A stretch of DNA of 64,000 nucleotides from Sipunculus nudus. Taxonomy: Eukaryota > Annelida > Sipuncula > Golfingiida > Sipunculidae. How positions within the stretch are numbered: the stretch's first letter is position 1; every line of letters begins with the position of its first letter. Where the stretch lies: contig CM049309.1 of assembly GCA_026874595.1 (NCBI GenBank), positions 48,220,079 through 48,284,078 on the forward strand, written 5' to 3'. Of the stretch, positions 1 through 14,800 are shown piece by piece. Below the pieces are notes generated by a model that was given only the letters and a program-made list of their open reading frames with translations, searched no databases and was not told the DNA's origin. The position numbers and the translations under genes are program-made.

Positions 1-60
1 ATGACAACGACAGAAGATGAGACTGAAAACAATGTCAATCGGGGGGGGGGGGGGGGGGGG

Positions 61-372
61 ACATCATAAACGGCGCAATAGTCTTCGGGAACTGATAAAA
101 CTAGTCATGATCAATAAACAAATGTGGTTTCAGGACACTAGGTGAAACCAGAGCTGGAGAAACTGACATCATAAACGGCGCACCAGTCTTCGGGAACTGA
201 TAAAACTAGTCATGATCAATAAACAGATGTGGTTTCAGGACACTTGGTGAAACCAGAGCTGGAGAAACTGACACCTATCTGTAATTTGAATATATCGACT
301 CGGAAAATGCGTAAAAAAATACAGGTGGCGCTACCAGTGTTCGGAAACTGATAAAACTAATCATGATCAGTA
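61..372. repeat. 105-bp tandem repeat, two full copies plus a partial third
   Basis: Two nearly identical 105-bp units lie at 61-165 and 166-270, each beginning ACATCATAAACGGCGCA. A diverged partial unit sharing the GATAAAACTA-TCATGATCA core lies near 322-372. The array directly follows an 18-base G run at 43-60. It is outside both genes and has no coding potential. Confidence 0.85.
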
Positions 373-2446
373 TTCAAGGCCAGATTCATAGCAATCGTGC
401 ATTAATTATCGAGATACAGGTGATTTTGTATAATATTTTAAATAAATGTGGGGTGCCCGAACACTCCCTATTACTCTGAGAATATAGGTCGCAGTGACCT
501 AATTTCAGGTTTCCAAGGATAATCTGGAAAGACCTTGGATATTAAGCAAGAGGTTTATAGGTCTAACGGTTATGATGTTTGCCCTGTTAACAGACAGACT
601 GACAGACGGACGGGGGGAGTAATAGCTATAGCCCAGACAGACTTTCAGAGTTGAAAATTGTCCACAATCTAAAATGTAATTTCCTCTGCTGAAAAAGGAT
701 GTTAGGAAATTCATCCTTTTCCCCCCGTCTGTAATGGTGCATTGTTCTGAACATTTGTTGATAGGCAAATTTATATTATGGAAGATGTTTATTCTTTCTT
801 CTGACATTTTGCTTCTGTAATGGATGGAGAGCTCTGAAATATTGTGTATAGGCAGGCCTGAGGGACGGTTTAATTGCCTGTTATAGGTGTATGTCATCAG
901 CGTATTGCGTCTACGTTTGTCCTTGCAATATACCCATAAATGAGAAAGGATGGACAAGTTGCTTAAATATTGGCAGGGATTGATAAAAGTTCAATTGGCA
1001 ATTTATTGAAACTAATTTGGAACGTTCGAGTTTTTTTATGGACTGGACCTTCAGTGGCTGTGAGTGAAGTAATAAGGTCATGGTGACATCGTCATGATGG
1101 AAATTTAGTGCAACAAACACGTCACTGCAATTACGTCATAACAAGAGGGTTCAAAGAATTACTATAAGGGATGGGTTTGTTTTCTTGCTTTTATGTTTTA
1201 CCATCAAAGGTCACCGGCCACGAGTATAAACAACAATGGGATACATTAAAGACAACACAAGCTGTCTGAAATCGAGAGGTGCTCCTCCAGATATGAGACC
1301 CAATCTGGCACAAACTTGTGTTTGTTACCAATATCTCCAAAAGACCATTGAAATATGATTGTACTTTGTGGAGGGGCATGGGTTACGTTACAAATGACGA
1401 ATTTATGGGGAAGAAAATCAAATTTGGGAGAAGATCTGAATGAGTATAAAGACATCAGTAGAGTAATGCATGGATAAGCAATTCCTTAAACGTTTATTCC
1501 GTTTTGATCTTAGCCAGCTGCAGGTATGATTCTAAATCGTGTTACTTCTGCCTGCTTGTAGTGTGAGATTTATTTTAAAAAGTTAATGATAAATCTTCAT
1601 TAATATATGAGACATTTTACACAGATAAAGGCAGAACTAAAACAACTAAGAGAAAAAAAGACGCTGCAAGTTTTATATTATACATGTATTTAATACATGT
1701 CCAAGTATAAAAAGAACAAGAACCTGACTGAACTTCAATTCAGACTTGTATATTTGCACTACAGAAACGCAACATTAGTGAACATCAACAGCCCTTGCCT
1801 AAAATTCAGTTTACTATGTATAAGCATGCACCTGCATTGTATGGCATACTTGATCAGTTGTATTCTTGCTTATTCAACATTATATTCTACATTTATACGC
1901 TTATGTCTAGTTCTGTTCAAAAGCTTATGTAATTTTGCCAGGAACAATAATTACCTGAATGGTATGCTACTCTCACCAAGGGAAGGTTTGACATCTTCAT
2001 CTTACAGCTACTGTCTTTCCTATTTTCCTGATCCAACTTCTGATCAAACTTGGCAAGAACTCTACCAACACTAAACATGCAACTTTAACTCCTTAAATTT
2101 GGCAGAGTCCAAATTCCAGTTGTGGATAATTTACAAGCCATCGACTATCCATGCATTCTACACAAGTACCTTGTCAAAACTCTGATTTTTTTTTTAATTA
2201 ACCAGAACTTATTTAACACATTTACATTTCTTGTCTACAAAAAATACAATAATACATCAGTTTTAATATGAACTTTCAGTTTGTCCTTTATTTCTGTCTG
2301 GAGCAAAAATTGACATATTCCTGCGTCCTTTGAAGATCTGGCAACATAACAAATCTTGTGTACCTCAGGAACTTCAACAAAGTTCATTACAAATGTAACC
2401 AATATAAATATACCTGTATGCCATTCCCTTACTATACTGTTCATAT
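373..2446. other. Intergenic DNA downstream of FANCC
   Basis: I see no supported gene here. The short open frames on both strands have no recognisable domain and no splice-consistent neighbours. The stretch is AT-rich and probably lies between FANCC and the next gene. Confidence 0.6.
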
Positions 2447-2452
2447 TTTATT
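2447..2452 (-). terminator. Candidate FANCC polyadenylation signal
   Basis: The plus strand reads TTTATT, so the minus strand carries the canonical AATAAA about 185 bases after the FANCC stop codon. It is the first perfect hexamer noticed downstream. Another lies near 2287. Which one is used cannot be told from sequence. Confidence 0.4.
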
Positions 2453-2636
2453 GAATGTATTTTCTATTAAGCCGGGTTATACTTATTTCTGTGGGACAGG
2501 AAATCTCAGTAGTACCTGAATTACTACCACTCTGGTGACTGGTCGAAATGTAAAATGATACATTTTTTAAGTGATCATACACGGCATGTGTCACTTTGGC
2601 TGGTTTTCTGCGCATTTACCTAAAATACCAAAACTA

Positions 2637-2885
2637 TCAGCTGTTAAATAAAAAGGCTAATAATCTATCTGTTCTTTGCATTAATGTTCCAAAATTCTTC
2701 ATATCCACATCTTTCCCTTCAGGTTGATCCACAAATCCCAGTGTCCTGAGGCGCAGTGTGTTAAATGCTGTATTCACAGAATCCAGGTTGAGTTTACGGC
2801 TGATCTTCTTTGTGGCGATTAGATGTTCCTCCATGAAAGTGACCCAAGTTTCTAGATGAACATATGGGCTCTGGCTATCAGTTAC
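2637..2885 (-). CDS. FANCC: FANCC coding exon 11 (C-terminus and stop)
   Basis: Encodes residues 514-595. The acceptor is CTCCTCCAG just right of 2885, and the TGA stop is the complement of 2637-2639. It matches the C-terminal human segment that follows the ITLMAHT region and ends in a basic, leucine-rich helix. The last residues (LLAFLFNS) are hydrophobic and differ from the human tail. Confidence 0.88.
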   Translation of the reverse strand, partial: VTDSQSPYVHLETWVTFMEEHLIATKKISRKLNLDSVNTAFNTLRLRTLGFVDQPEGKDVDMKNFGTLMQRTDRLLAFLFNS

Positions 2886-5800
2886 CTGGAGGAGACGCAG
2901 TCATCATTTACAATTCATGTTACATTTATTGTTATTTTCCAACCCTTTAATCAAATGGTACATAAATAAACTGAATAATATGAAAAAAAACAGATTTATG
3001 AAAGTAAGTATATGAATAGTATATTTCATAGATGTTATTTCACTGCTGATGTAGACAAGAGATTTATATTTACGTCTGGACTTTAGATACCACCTGAAGC
3101 AACCTATAAAACTCAATGCTGTCCATTATGAACAGGGGGGGGGGGGGGACTTTTATGGAACAGCCCTTCATCAATTTCAAATTGCTTTTGAGGGAGTTGG
3201 GTTTAAGTGCAACATGGTTAAATAAGCATTTTTTATTTATTATGTCATAACATATGTGTCATCTTTAGAGGTCACCTGAGAATAAATTCAATTAAAAGTC
3301 AAGCACCAAACAGGCTTTTTATGGATACTGATGATTTTTTAGATGCTGCACATCTAGTTTCTGAGATTTCCGAGGTTTCTAGTTTCAGTTCCCACTCTGA
3401 CTCAATGGTGGTGCAATGTCTCTGACAGCTACTCTAAGAGTGCACAAATAATCTGTCCATATACTGACCTGCTCCAGAACATGTGAAACCACATTACTGG
3501 CTCCAGATGCACAGACCAGGAACAGCATCAACAGCGCCCCCTGTCCATGTTTACATGGATTGCATGACAAATCCTGGCTGGCAGTGATGCTCAGTGTGAT
3601 GTCTGTGGGCTGCAAATTGATCTTCCCAAGCAAACCTCTCAGTGAAGAGACATGCTTTCCAAAGGAAACCTGTTAACAACATATATGGTGATACTGCATG
3701 TCAAGCTAAAAGACCATTTGCTTTGTGTTAAGGTATGTGATTTTAACCCATGAGTACATTTCATAAGTGGTATGAAAGAACCTGTGTTGTTTTTTTTATT
3801 AATAAGAGCTGCATGAATGACAGAAATACCAGTATAAATTAATTTCAACCTATCCTGGAAAACCAAATCTTTCATAAGCACACAGCATTCAAAGAAAAAA
3901 TGATCATGCAGGCTGGCTATCCTGAGAGATTATAACATTAATCACTGACCAAAATTTAGTGATTGATCAACTATTAAATTAGGTTAGCTATTGGAAGAAA
4001 TGTCAATATGAATGTGACCTACCAAAGAATATTAATATTTTATCACTCAAGAGCCCACAAATTTCATGTAAATAACCATGCCTGGTTGCATGGATGAGAA
4101 AAAAAAAAACCCAGAAGTATTCCACATTGATGAAGTCATCAAAAAATTTGGATGTTCAAACTGTACTTAATTTACTTTTAGATTATCTTGACTGACTGCC
4201 ACTTTCTTTGTTGCCATGTTTTCTTTGTGAAACATATACTGAATTACTCTTAAATAAATTTGTTTAGTTTGCTGTATTAGCTATGAAGCGGCATTAATTT
4301 TTATACAGCTACTTTCAGAGCCATCAAAGACTGTATCAATTATTATCAGATCCATCAGTGACCGTATCTGTTATTCTCCTTCAAACAATTTACTGATATT
4401 TCAGGAAAGCCCTATTAATGGCCTCCAATAATGCTTGAGCTGTAACATGAGCCCTTACCTGACACACTTCCCTGCCACAGTGATAACCAAACCCTTCCAT
4501 GGTTGTGATGCATGATGGCAGAACCTGGTCAGAATGTAGATGATAGTAATTTTTAGATATTACAAAACACATACAAACTACAGAGCATCCCAAAAATTGT
4601 CAGATGTAGACTACTATTTATATATGACTCTAAAAAAGCAGGAATCTAAGAATGGAAACTAATATTTCTTCTAGATTATGTTGATGCATGGTTAAAAATA
4701 AGGCATCTTACTGATGAATATTTACAGCACAGAAACATGAAGTATCATACACTTTTTCTTTTCTGTAACTACACCTTTAAGGATGGTGTTGCATATTATG
4801 ATTTTCACACAGGCAGCCATTTTGTTCACCAGTCTTGCCTACACAAACTTAAATCCTGTCAGTCCATATTCTAATGATTTAGTAATACATGGTACAGTGA
4901 TCGGTTAGAAACATAATATCTACCATTTCAGTACTGTCTTAATCATTTAAAAGGGGTCTTACTTTGTATTTAATATAAATATAATTAAGGTAATAGCATA
5001 ACTTTTTTTGTGAAATTCATCCATCAAATTTGAATTAAGATTAATTGATAACCAGTACCAAAAGATATATAACAAGAGGCCTTTATAAAGCATGCATTGT
5101 ATATTTGTCTCAACCAAAAATTTAAAATAAACTACCAGTTTAGAGCCACTAAGAGTGAGCTGCAGGGCAAAGTGGAGCCAGTGCCAGTGCTGAATAAGAA
5201 GAAACCATAGCTGCCCCCTAGTAGCAAGCTGAGTAACTACTCCTGTCATGGCTTCCTTCAAAACAGGGGCTGTCAGCTGCAGCTGGTATTCTTGGATTTC
5301 TGTCATGAGTGCTAAAATAAATTTATGCAAGCAATTCATCTTCAATTAAAATGTATTGTTATAGTTTTCTGTGTTTTACGATATGCTTATATAAAACCTT
5401 AAACAGGAATATTTATTTTAAAGCTTTAAATCTTAAAACTTATTTTCTAGTCAGGTAAATATCCAAATTAATGACCAAGAAATGAATTGAGCAAAATTTA
5501 TAAAAAAATTTTTATCTTTATTAAATCAACCAGTTTCAGAAATAAAAAAATCAGGTGGTGGCATCAAAGTTTGGTTTGCGATGCACCTAACAAAATATAT
5601 GCATGTGTACAATATTTTGTGAGAATCCACCTTGCAATAAAAACTTCTAACACATTTATGGCAAACAACAAGAATGGACATAGTGCCATGACTGAAGCTC
5701 ACATGTGGGCTAAAAAGATGAAAACAATCTTTCATATTCTTTTCTTTAAGGAGAGGTCTGTCGGTAGCCATTTGAACAGAACAGTAGGTAATAGACCTAT

Positions 5801-8800
5801 ATGCTTGTCAACATTTTAATGGTATAAACAGCCTTTGTAAATGTATATTTGGCTAAAAATGGAATAATGGCTGGTTTTACCAGGCAAAGCAAAGCAGAGA
5901 CATAAATACTAACTGCACACTGTACTGCTATCTCAAAATCATACAGGTGTTCTGCTTACCTGACATATCCATCTGTAACTGGAAGGCCAGGTGCTGTAAG
6001 GGCTGTGGGTATACATAGGTTGTCCAATCACATGCCTGCAAGGTAAAGGGGGTTTGTGCCACTGTACATACTATTTATTGCAACGCACAATCATCAGAAA
6101 TGCTACAATGTAATTATAATCATGTGATAAAATAAACTTAGTGTCACTATGGAACAAATAATACCTAACAATAAAAGCAATAAAAATGAAAAAAATATAT
6201 AAATAATCAACTAACTACAGTACTTAATATAAATTTAAAACAAGATGTATCTTATTCACAAGTTTGTGGAAGTGCATTATGACATGTTTGTTATTTACAG
6301 GTTAGCTTAATACTGAAACATCTAAAAGAGCTGTTGATCTGAATACTCAACAAAATTAAATGTAAATTTTCTGAATTTTCTAAATTTGGAGAATGAATTA
6401 TTTTACATACTTTCACCTTGACCAGTCACAGTTACTTCAAGCATAACAATCTAACTAAAGTGTAAAGTTATGACACTCAAAGCATTATTTTCATCCCCAA
6501 TCTGGCAAAAGTTCTGTTAGCATGCTTATTCATTAACATGAGAATTAGTGGTGGGCCGATCATCAAGTTTTATCGAAAGTCAGTCGGTTTGCTGCCACTT
6601 TCAAGCGCTCGATTACCAAAGGCCACTATCGATTACATCATTATAATGATTGTTTTCTTTCAAAAATGCATTTTAGTTATAGGCAGAAATAAATCTTCCA
6701 TTTTATACCATATTCCACGCTTCATATAATGAGTCTGTGTTCCCAAATAACTTCCGTATGTATCTGAGTATGACACAGTAGATGCGAGAAAGGAGGACTT
6801 ATTAAACTTATTATCTGTGAACTCGCAGGGAGCTGCAGGATTGGCGGAGAGTTTTTTAACGAGATGTATATTGCAAAATATGGGCGGGAAGGCGTTAAAA
6901 TACTCCATAAATTCTCCAGGTCTATGCCAATTTTGCGAGATTCTCTCAGAAATAATCTATTCAACCGATGCTAGGTGCCGCTGTTTTGGCCGTCCTTAAA
7001 AAATTCTTTGTTGGGGCTAACCCAGCCGGTCGAGTATTTGGATTTCAGCTGGAATTTTTTCTGGACTAGTTTGCAATTTTTTTTTGTTGGTGTGATGTGC
7101 CCAAAGCGCACCTGGGCCCGTAAAATCTGCCTTCATGTACTAGAAAAACAGCCCTTCTATAGGCCTAACATTCTTAGATGCTCTTAATTTCCATTATGAA
7201 AGATTTTACCCGACCTTGCCGATCGTTTAATGTGATCCTTAAAATTAGTCTGTGTCTATATACGTGGAAGATCGTTACACTCGTGCGCGAAAGAAGAATA
7301 CCTGCCGGGGAAACGCAGGCAATGTTTCTTTGATAAATGCATGTTTCTTTGATAATTGTATATATTTGTCTGAAACGATTTATAATCAATCATCAGTCGG
7401 TTTGCTCAAACCGATGATCGATTATGAAAAAGGAACCGACTCCCACCACTAATGAGAATGAAAAAACACTGGTGAATGGATCTGTTAGGGAATAAACATG
7501 AGTCAGTGTCAAAGCACAGCAGGGTATCTTCCTTACCTCTGGGCTTGTGCAGCATTCATGCAGTGAAAATATTCTATATGACAGCAGCCATGCAAGCTGT
7601 ACCAACTTTGTTTCAAAGTCAGTCTCCACCAGCAGCTTGTGAAGCATGTGCAGCACTGCTGTATGGACTGGGATTTTCTCAACACACACATCTGGCTGAA
7701 ATGTAAAACAGTGAAGGTTATGGAGAATAGGATAAATAATAGCCCAAGCTTAGGTCAGATATAATGCCAATCATAATGGCATTACCATTATGCATATGGA
7801 ATATATTAATCGTTTTTAAATACTTAAAACTTTTGTATAAAGTTGGTACAAACACTGATTTCATTCAGTTTACACCAAGATTATTTTGATGATTTATAAC
7901 ATAAAATAGTTTAAAATTACTCTCGTTGGCTTCATATTGGCGAGGCTAAAATTTCAGGATTTCTCCATTTTTAATGTTTCCCGAGGGGTTCATTATCATG
8001 ATCTCACCAGAACCTATATCAAATCTTTTGTAAAGCCATACCTGTTTGTATTATAAATTGAGAATAAGTCATGAGTTTTTGTTATTCTTCTCACAGAACA
8101 ATGGGCCCGTACACACAGCACAGGTATAGTTTAGTTCAAATTTAAGGGAATGTTTTCCCCATACCTGCATGTATGTAATTTATATGAAGATTTCTCACTG
8201 TTCTAACCTATTCCCATACAAGTATTGGCCACACTTAATAAGAAGGACATACTCAATTGGCCAATTATTCCCGAGGATTTCATTTATGCGATTATTTCCC
8301 ATTCGCGAATATTGCGAAATTAAAACCCTCGCGAACAAAAAGGCAACCACACTATGTTGTAAATGAGAGATAAAATGAATAATTCTCCTGGCAAAGGGAT
8401 CACACTAAGGTAAATAAAACTTGTCCACTGACAGTGTTTGTAATACTTTGAAATTTTCACCTTTCCAACAGATTTACCTTTTGGCAGGAAAATTTGCCTC
8501 TCTGTTAATGACCCATCCTACCCTCATATCAAACTTTTAGACACAGTACACTCAGTATAAACCCAATTCTGCCATTGTATACATGCCATCCAATATGCAC
8601 ACTTGCATGCAGAAAGCAATGAATGTTTTCAACAGTAGCACTGTTATATCAGAAACATGATTGTGCAGGAAAATATAGGAGATGAGGGCCTAAATGTTGA
8701 GGAGCAGAAGAATTATAGACTATAATAATTGGGAAATATGGGAAATACAGGGAGTCCGTGGAAAACCAGCTGTAAAATATTTTGTTTTTGTACCTGCTAA

Positions 8801-11800
8801 TCAGATACTAATATGGAAAACCTCTAGGTGTTAATCTTTCCAACAGATTGGAACAAAATAAAATGCCTTTCAGCGAAAGTGTTTGCCTGTCTGAGACAGG
8901 CAGAAATGCGTTAAATTTCAACACGGGACTCCCTCAGCAAAGCCAGCTCAGTGTCCAGATTTGGTGAACAACACATTAAGAAAGTGCTACAATGAACTTG
9001 TCTTGTGACTGAGACTAAGTATTATGCTGATTAGATTTTTACTTGTTGTTTAATGGTTATTAAAATAAATACTCATGTGTTAAATCTGGTTTGTTCATTC
9101 TTACAAACAAAACACATGAAAAATCAAAAGGTGTTTAATGACTGATAAATAAAGCATTTGTAAACCTGTGTGACAACACATGAAATAACATCCTTACCAG
9201 CTTACTCTTGTGAACTAAACTCTCTACTTGTCTGGGTGATATGTCTTTTTGAGTACCCTGCTGAACCAAACTTAGTACAGCAGCCTCTAAACTTGGTAAG
9301 TGATGGCTCCAAAGGACAGTTGTAACTCTAAGTGGTAACTCTCCTACAATAAGTGACACAGAAAAGTTTGTAAATAATGTTTTAAGTCTGTTGAATATAT
9401 ATTTAATAAGGAATTGCTACATTACTCATCACAAAATCCTTATTAAATGCATCATGCCATGGACAAACACCATTACAGACTTTTTATTTTTATAATATAT
9501 ACATCAGAGCTTTCAGGAACATGGGGGTAAGCATCTCTGATGCTCAAAATCTCTTACAGATGCTCTGTTTGAGGGTCCAAGCGTTCAATGGGACATGCAA
9601 ATTTCTGGCTTTAGAACCTAGTGTCAGTCAGTTACCATTACTGGCTGCCTCAAATGACCCACCAGTCGTGTATAAACACGTTGACACCATGCTGATAACT
9701 AGGGCTTACATTTGGCTCTTAGAATATATTCATATAAAGACACAATTGCTAATCAAATATATAATTAAAATATGATAATTATATAAAATACGAAAAAGAT
9801 TCAATTTTTACAAAAATATATATATAATTATATTCAAAATTTGACACATATCATCTCCCTAAACTCAGATGGGACTTCCCAAAATTATCTTTTTCTTGAA
9901 AGCCCTGTACATATAACCTGATGCATGTATTAGACTCTACATTAATTTTTACAATGTTCTCTTTGCTTTAATAACATTTATTATTCAGTGCATTTTAACT
10001 GAGTGAATATCCAAACGGATTGTCCTGTGGCTATTCCAGTGGAATGTTCACTTTATAATAAAACATCACTATTAATTTAAATGGTTATCTTATAAAATCC
10101 CATTGTCAGACTGTCCCGAAAGCCTTGTTTACAATTCACAAATGACTGACTGACTGTTATTCTTTATAAGGAACTTGAATAACTTCCCTATTATGTATGA
10201 AAAATTTTACCTAAAATTCATGAATAACTGACTTATTATCACAATTATCCACCTACAGTTACAAGCTAAGTGAAAGTATGAAGGTATTCTTGCAGAAGTC
10301 TGCTGCTAAAAGTTATGTCTAGTGTAATGAACAATAGGAAACGAGTAAGATGGATAGGGAAGCATTACTGAGCATTTTTAAGTGATAGGAAAGTTCAATT
10401 AAACTACCTGTTTTGTTTTGGTTCTGTTGGTATTCATACAGCTTCATCATGACGTGACTGGTAGCCTGTGCATTTCCTGACACAGCAACAGCCTCTACCA
10501 TATTAGACAGCAGCCCAGCTATAGAATCAGAATGGAGCATGGACAGGCAGAATTCACACAGCATTGGAAGGCTCTGTGGCAGCCGCTCTGTGGTACATGG
10601 CACAAAACAGTCCAGGTCTGATGACCACATACGACCACAGGGCTTGATCTGCTTCATGATGGACTTCATAAGCTAAAATAAGACAAACAATTTATTCTGT
10701 TAACAGTCACTGGAGAGTCCAAACACATTTATTCAGCTCTCTAGAGCTGTACAGTCAAGCCCACTGATTCAGTTATTGGCATGTCTTCTGTACACACTGC
10801 AAATATAACAATAACTGGTAAGGGATGTTCTGCAGGCTTCAAGGGTTGTATTGTCCAAGTATTGGTTCATATGCAATGTGTGATATATTTATAAGAATAT
10901 GTATTACTAAGTATTGATTAAATCATAAAACAGACCCATTTGTGAGTAATTATTAAGCATATAAGATCAAAGTGTACACTTAATTATAAATGGTCTTTTA
11001 GTCATTGATTCACAGCAGCTCAGTGTTGAGCACCACTTTGACATGCTATGCAACATCCTGACAGCTGAGGTAGGTGTGAAAAATTACTGTGTTAACGGTA
11101 GAATGAAAGATGCAAAATGCTTTTAATTAACATTAAACGTGTGTTATTGGCTGTCTGACTGTGAGTGGCCCACATGCTTAACAAGGCTAACAGGGCTAGG
11201 TGTGATCTTTCAATATGCATGGTCAAATCCAGGTTGCCACTCCTGTGGTATGGTTAAAAAGGACTTGATGTGACATTAATTATGAACTGGCATCGATATA
11301 AACAGATCTTCCAATAACAATAAGTGAGATTATGATATCAATTCATGATATTAACTGCTTTTATATAGGAAATGGTTTGGGATTTCATATTACTGGGACT
11401 ATGAATGGGATTTTCTATAAACAATATGACACTATCTGGGCTTGCCTGTACTGAGTCAATAAACATTTTCTTCTTCATGCTGAACGGAAGTCCTTTCACA
11501 TATTTTTCCTGACTGGTTAAAAGTGAGAAAGGTATGAATCCCATAACCTGTGATGAACATGCTTGTACTTATGTCATGAACAAAGTATGTCAGCTTGCTT
11601 GTAATATTTCCAGCATTGCACAGCTGTAGGTCTGTACAAAGGTTAGTTAATTGCAATAAGGGGCTGTGGGCTGTATGGCAAGACAAATGGCAGCATGAGT
11701 TAATAAACATTAAAATGCAAACTTTCTTCAGAAACAGATATAAGACTAAACCACATTCCCCCCAAAAAAATTGTTCTATGGAGTTGACACTCCAGTCTAA

Positions 11801-14800
11801 TATTTATTACAGATAAATGTTTTAGGTGAAAGACCATAAACTCATCAGTATTATTTCTGTTATTTCTTGCTGGTCTCTCGATCTTTTTTCAAAGAAACCA
11901 TTACATGCATGTATATGACACAAAATGTTCTATTGCTGAAACTGATAAAACTGTGATGTTCATACACAACATTTCAAGAATTACAGTGCATCTTTACATC
12001 TTCCTTTGTTAGCTGGACAAAATTCATGTTTTATCTCACCCAGAACATAAATTTTTGGTCCCACAGTCCATTAAATAATATACTTCTTATTGTTTACTCA
12101 TTTTTACTGACTTATTTGGTGTGGCCTTGAAACTTACTTCCTGGTTGTAAGCCCTGTTATATTCCTCTTGCAGGTAACCAGAGTGTCTGAGGCCAAGCTG
12201 AGGTAACTTTTCATCTTGTATACACACGGTACTTCTGACCTGGGCCTGTTTGTATAAAACAAACACTTGTTGAAGCAAGCTTTCATAATTTGGTTTTATC
12301 ATATAATTAAATGGACATCAAGGTTACTCAGAGTATAAGCGTTCAAAGTTTCTTTAGAAAGAAGCTCCCAAGGGTCAGTGATTCAGCTAAAACTGGCCAA
12401 GCCAAGACAAAGACCAAAAGAACAGTACCTGACACTGAGACAAAGACCATATACATGTTTACCAATTTACCAAACAGTCATCCACTCTATTACACCAGAG
12501 GCCCCCACCCCCCTGGAAAAAAAAGAAAAAATAGTGAACCCTCCATAATATCAGTTAGGTGATGAGAACAAGACTGAACATGAGATCTACGTCATTGCCA
12601 AGGATTACTCTTCCAGCTTAGCCTGGAATTATTAACTATTTTATCATTGTACATTGTTTGAATGCATTCATCTTACAGTATATGCCACATTAGCCAATTA
12701 AGTATGAAAAAATGGTATCTTATCCATGCAAAAAGACACACATAAACATCAAACCTTGACAATGGATTCATTAAATGTGTCTATATGCTATGACTTGATA
12801 AAATATCAAAGCAATCAAGTAATAATTTCAACATTTACTGCCATAAGCCTCCGGTAATTTGTGATACAACAGTTTATGCCCGACATCAAAGAAACATATT
12901 CTAGTCTCTTTTACTACATTACGTTTTCAGCAATGTATGCAGTATGCCCGAAGGGTTGCCTTATTGTATCTGTTATGGCTACTAAGCAACAGTCATAAAA
13001 TACATAGTACAAATCTTTTAAGAACTGCTGTCCTGAGGTACCCTTCTGTACTTCCTGACTTTCAAAGAACTTGCAAGTCATCAAACATATTATTAAATTT
13101 TATTTTGCTTTTATAATACAAATTTCAATATGTGCCAGGTTGTATTATTTACATACCTACCAATGGTAAATGACAAAAAAAATATTCTCCTTGAAAAAGT
13201 GGCTTGCTTTAAAACAAGGTCTACAGGCCTAATGCGAACCTGTGCATTGGGAAATACACCAGGTATAATGCCTCATGCTTGACCATTATGTACATGAACA
13301 ATGCAAGTACTAAACATTTTGAATAAGAAACAATTACACAAACATCACTGCTGAAATTCTGGCATTGGTGCACACAACACAAAAATGATTGTAGCTGGCA
13401 CCACAAGTCTTGTATACAACGAAGCTATCAGAGATATATACATATGCCTAATTTCAGACTGATAAATCAAACACCTCCTGATAAATAAGCAAGCAAAGAT
13501 CATTGTAGGTGGCACCACCAGTCTTGCATACAACAAAGCTATTTGATATGTATAAAAATGCCCAATTTCAGGCTGATATATCAAATTGCTCTGTAGAAAT
13601 AAGCAGGCTCATACACTGTGCAAAAGTCATTGTAGGTGGCGACATCTGTCTTGTAAACAAGAAAACCATCAAAGACACATAGACAGGTCAAAATATCAGG
13701 CCAATACATCAAACTGACCTTCAAGAGTCTGATGCATGGGTGAGAAAGGCAGTTGCCCCAAATGAATTGTGACAAATTTGCTAGCTCAGGCTACTGCACT
13801 GAGTGAACTCATGACCTGCACCTGGCTAGACTGAGTGAACTTTTGACCTGTACCTGGCTGCACTGAGTAAACTCTTGGCCTATTGCATAATCTGACATAG
13901 TTGGCAGTCTGCCAAAGCTATAAATAGATCCAGGCTGAACTTTGGTGCCAAATCTGATGCTGTGGGCAGTCTGCCAACGCTATAAATAGAATGCAGCTAC
14001 TGCACTGAGTGAACTCCTGACCTATACCTGGCTGCACTGAGTGCAGTCTGCCAAAGCTATAAATAGATTCAGACTGACATTTAGCCTGTTGTTAAATCTG
14101 AAATAGTAGCCACATCATTGCATAAGCTCACAGATTGGCTCCACATGCAGTCCTGAGGGGCATGATACCCATGAGGTGATCACATGATACTCATGAGGTG
14201 ATCACATGCTACCCATGAGGTGATCACATGCTGCCCATGAGGTGTTCAAATGACACCCATGCGGTGATCACATGCCTTGTGCTTGGCTGCACTGATTGAA
14301 CTCTTGACCTATATCTGACTGCACTGAATGAGCTCTTGATCTGTTGCAAAATCTGAAACAGTTGGCAGTTTCTCAACCAATTAAAAGATACAGACACAAT
14401 CTTTGCCTGTTAGTAAATCTGTTTGCACATACTGAAAGACTTCGGAAAATTTGAAAATGCTTTTTTTAAGCTGACATATTCATTAACTTTTTACCAAAAA
14501 TATACATAATAATCAAAGATGCAGTCCTTTCATTGTTAAAGGTCAAATAATTCTGCCAAAAAATCATTCAAGTAAACTTAAAAAAAGGCCACCTAAAATT
14601 AATTTTTGTGCAATGTTACAGAAGTTATAATTGGTACAACAATTTAAGAAGAACACTATTGCAGTCCCAGGTTGAAATAGACATAATAATGGCCATAAGA
14701 CCATCTTAAGCTCTTCACAACTCAACCAAAAATCAACAAACTCAATCTGTTCTTATATGATTGAAAGAACCATGTCCTAGGATAATTCTTTTGAAAAACT

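Noticed and set aside
1697-2074. 125-residue plus-strand frame downstream of FANCC
   Set aside because: Low-complexity, hydrophobic-Cys content from AT-rich DNA; no family recognised.
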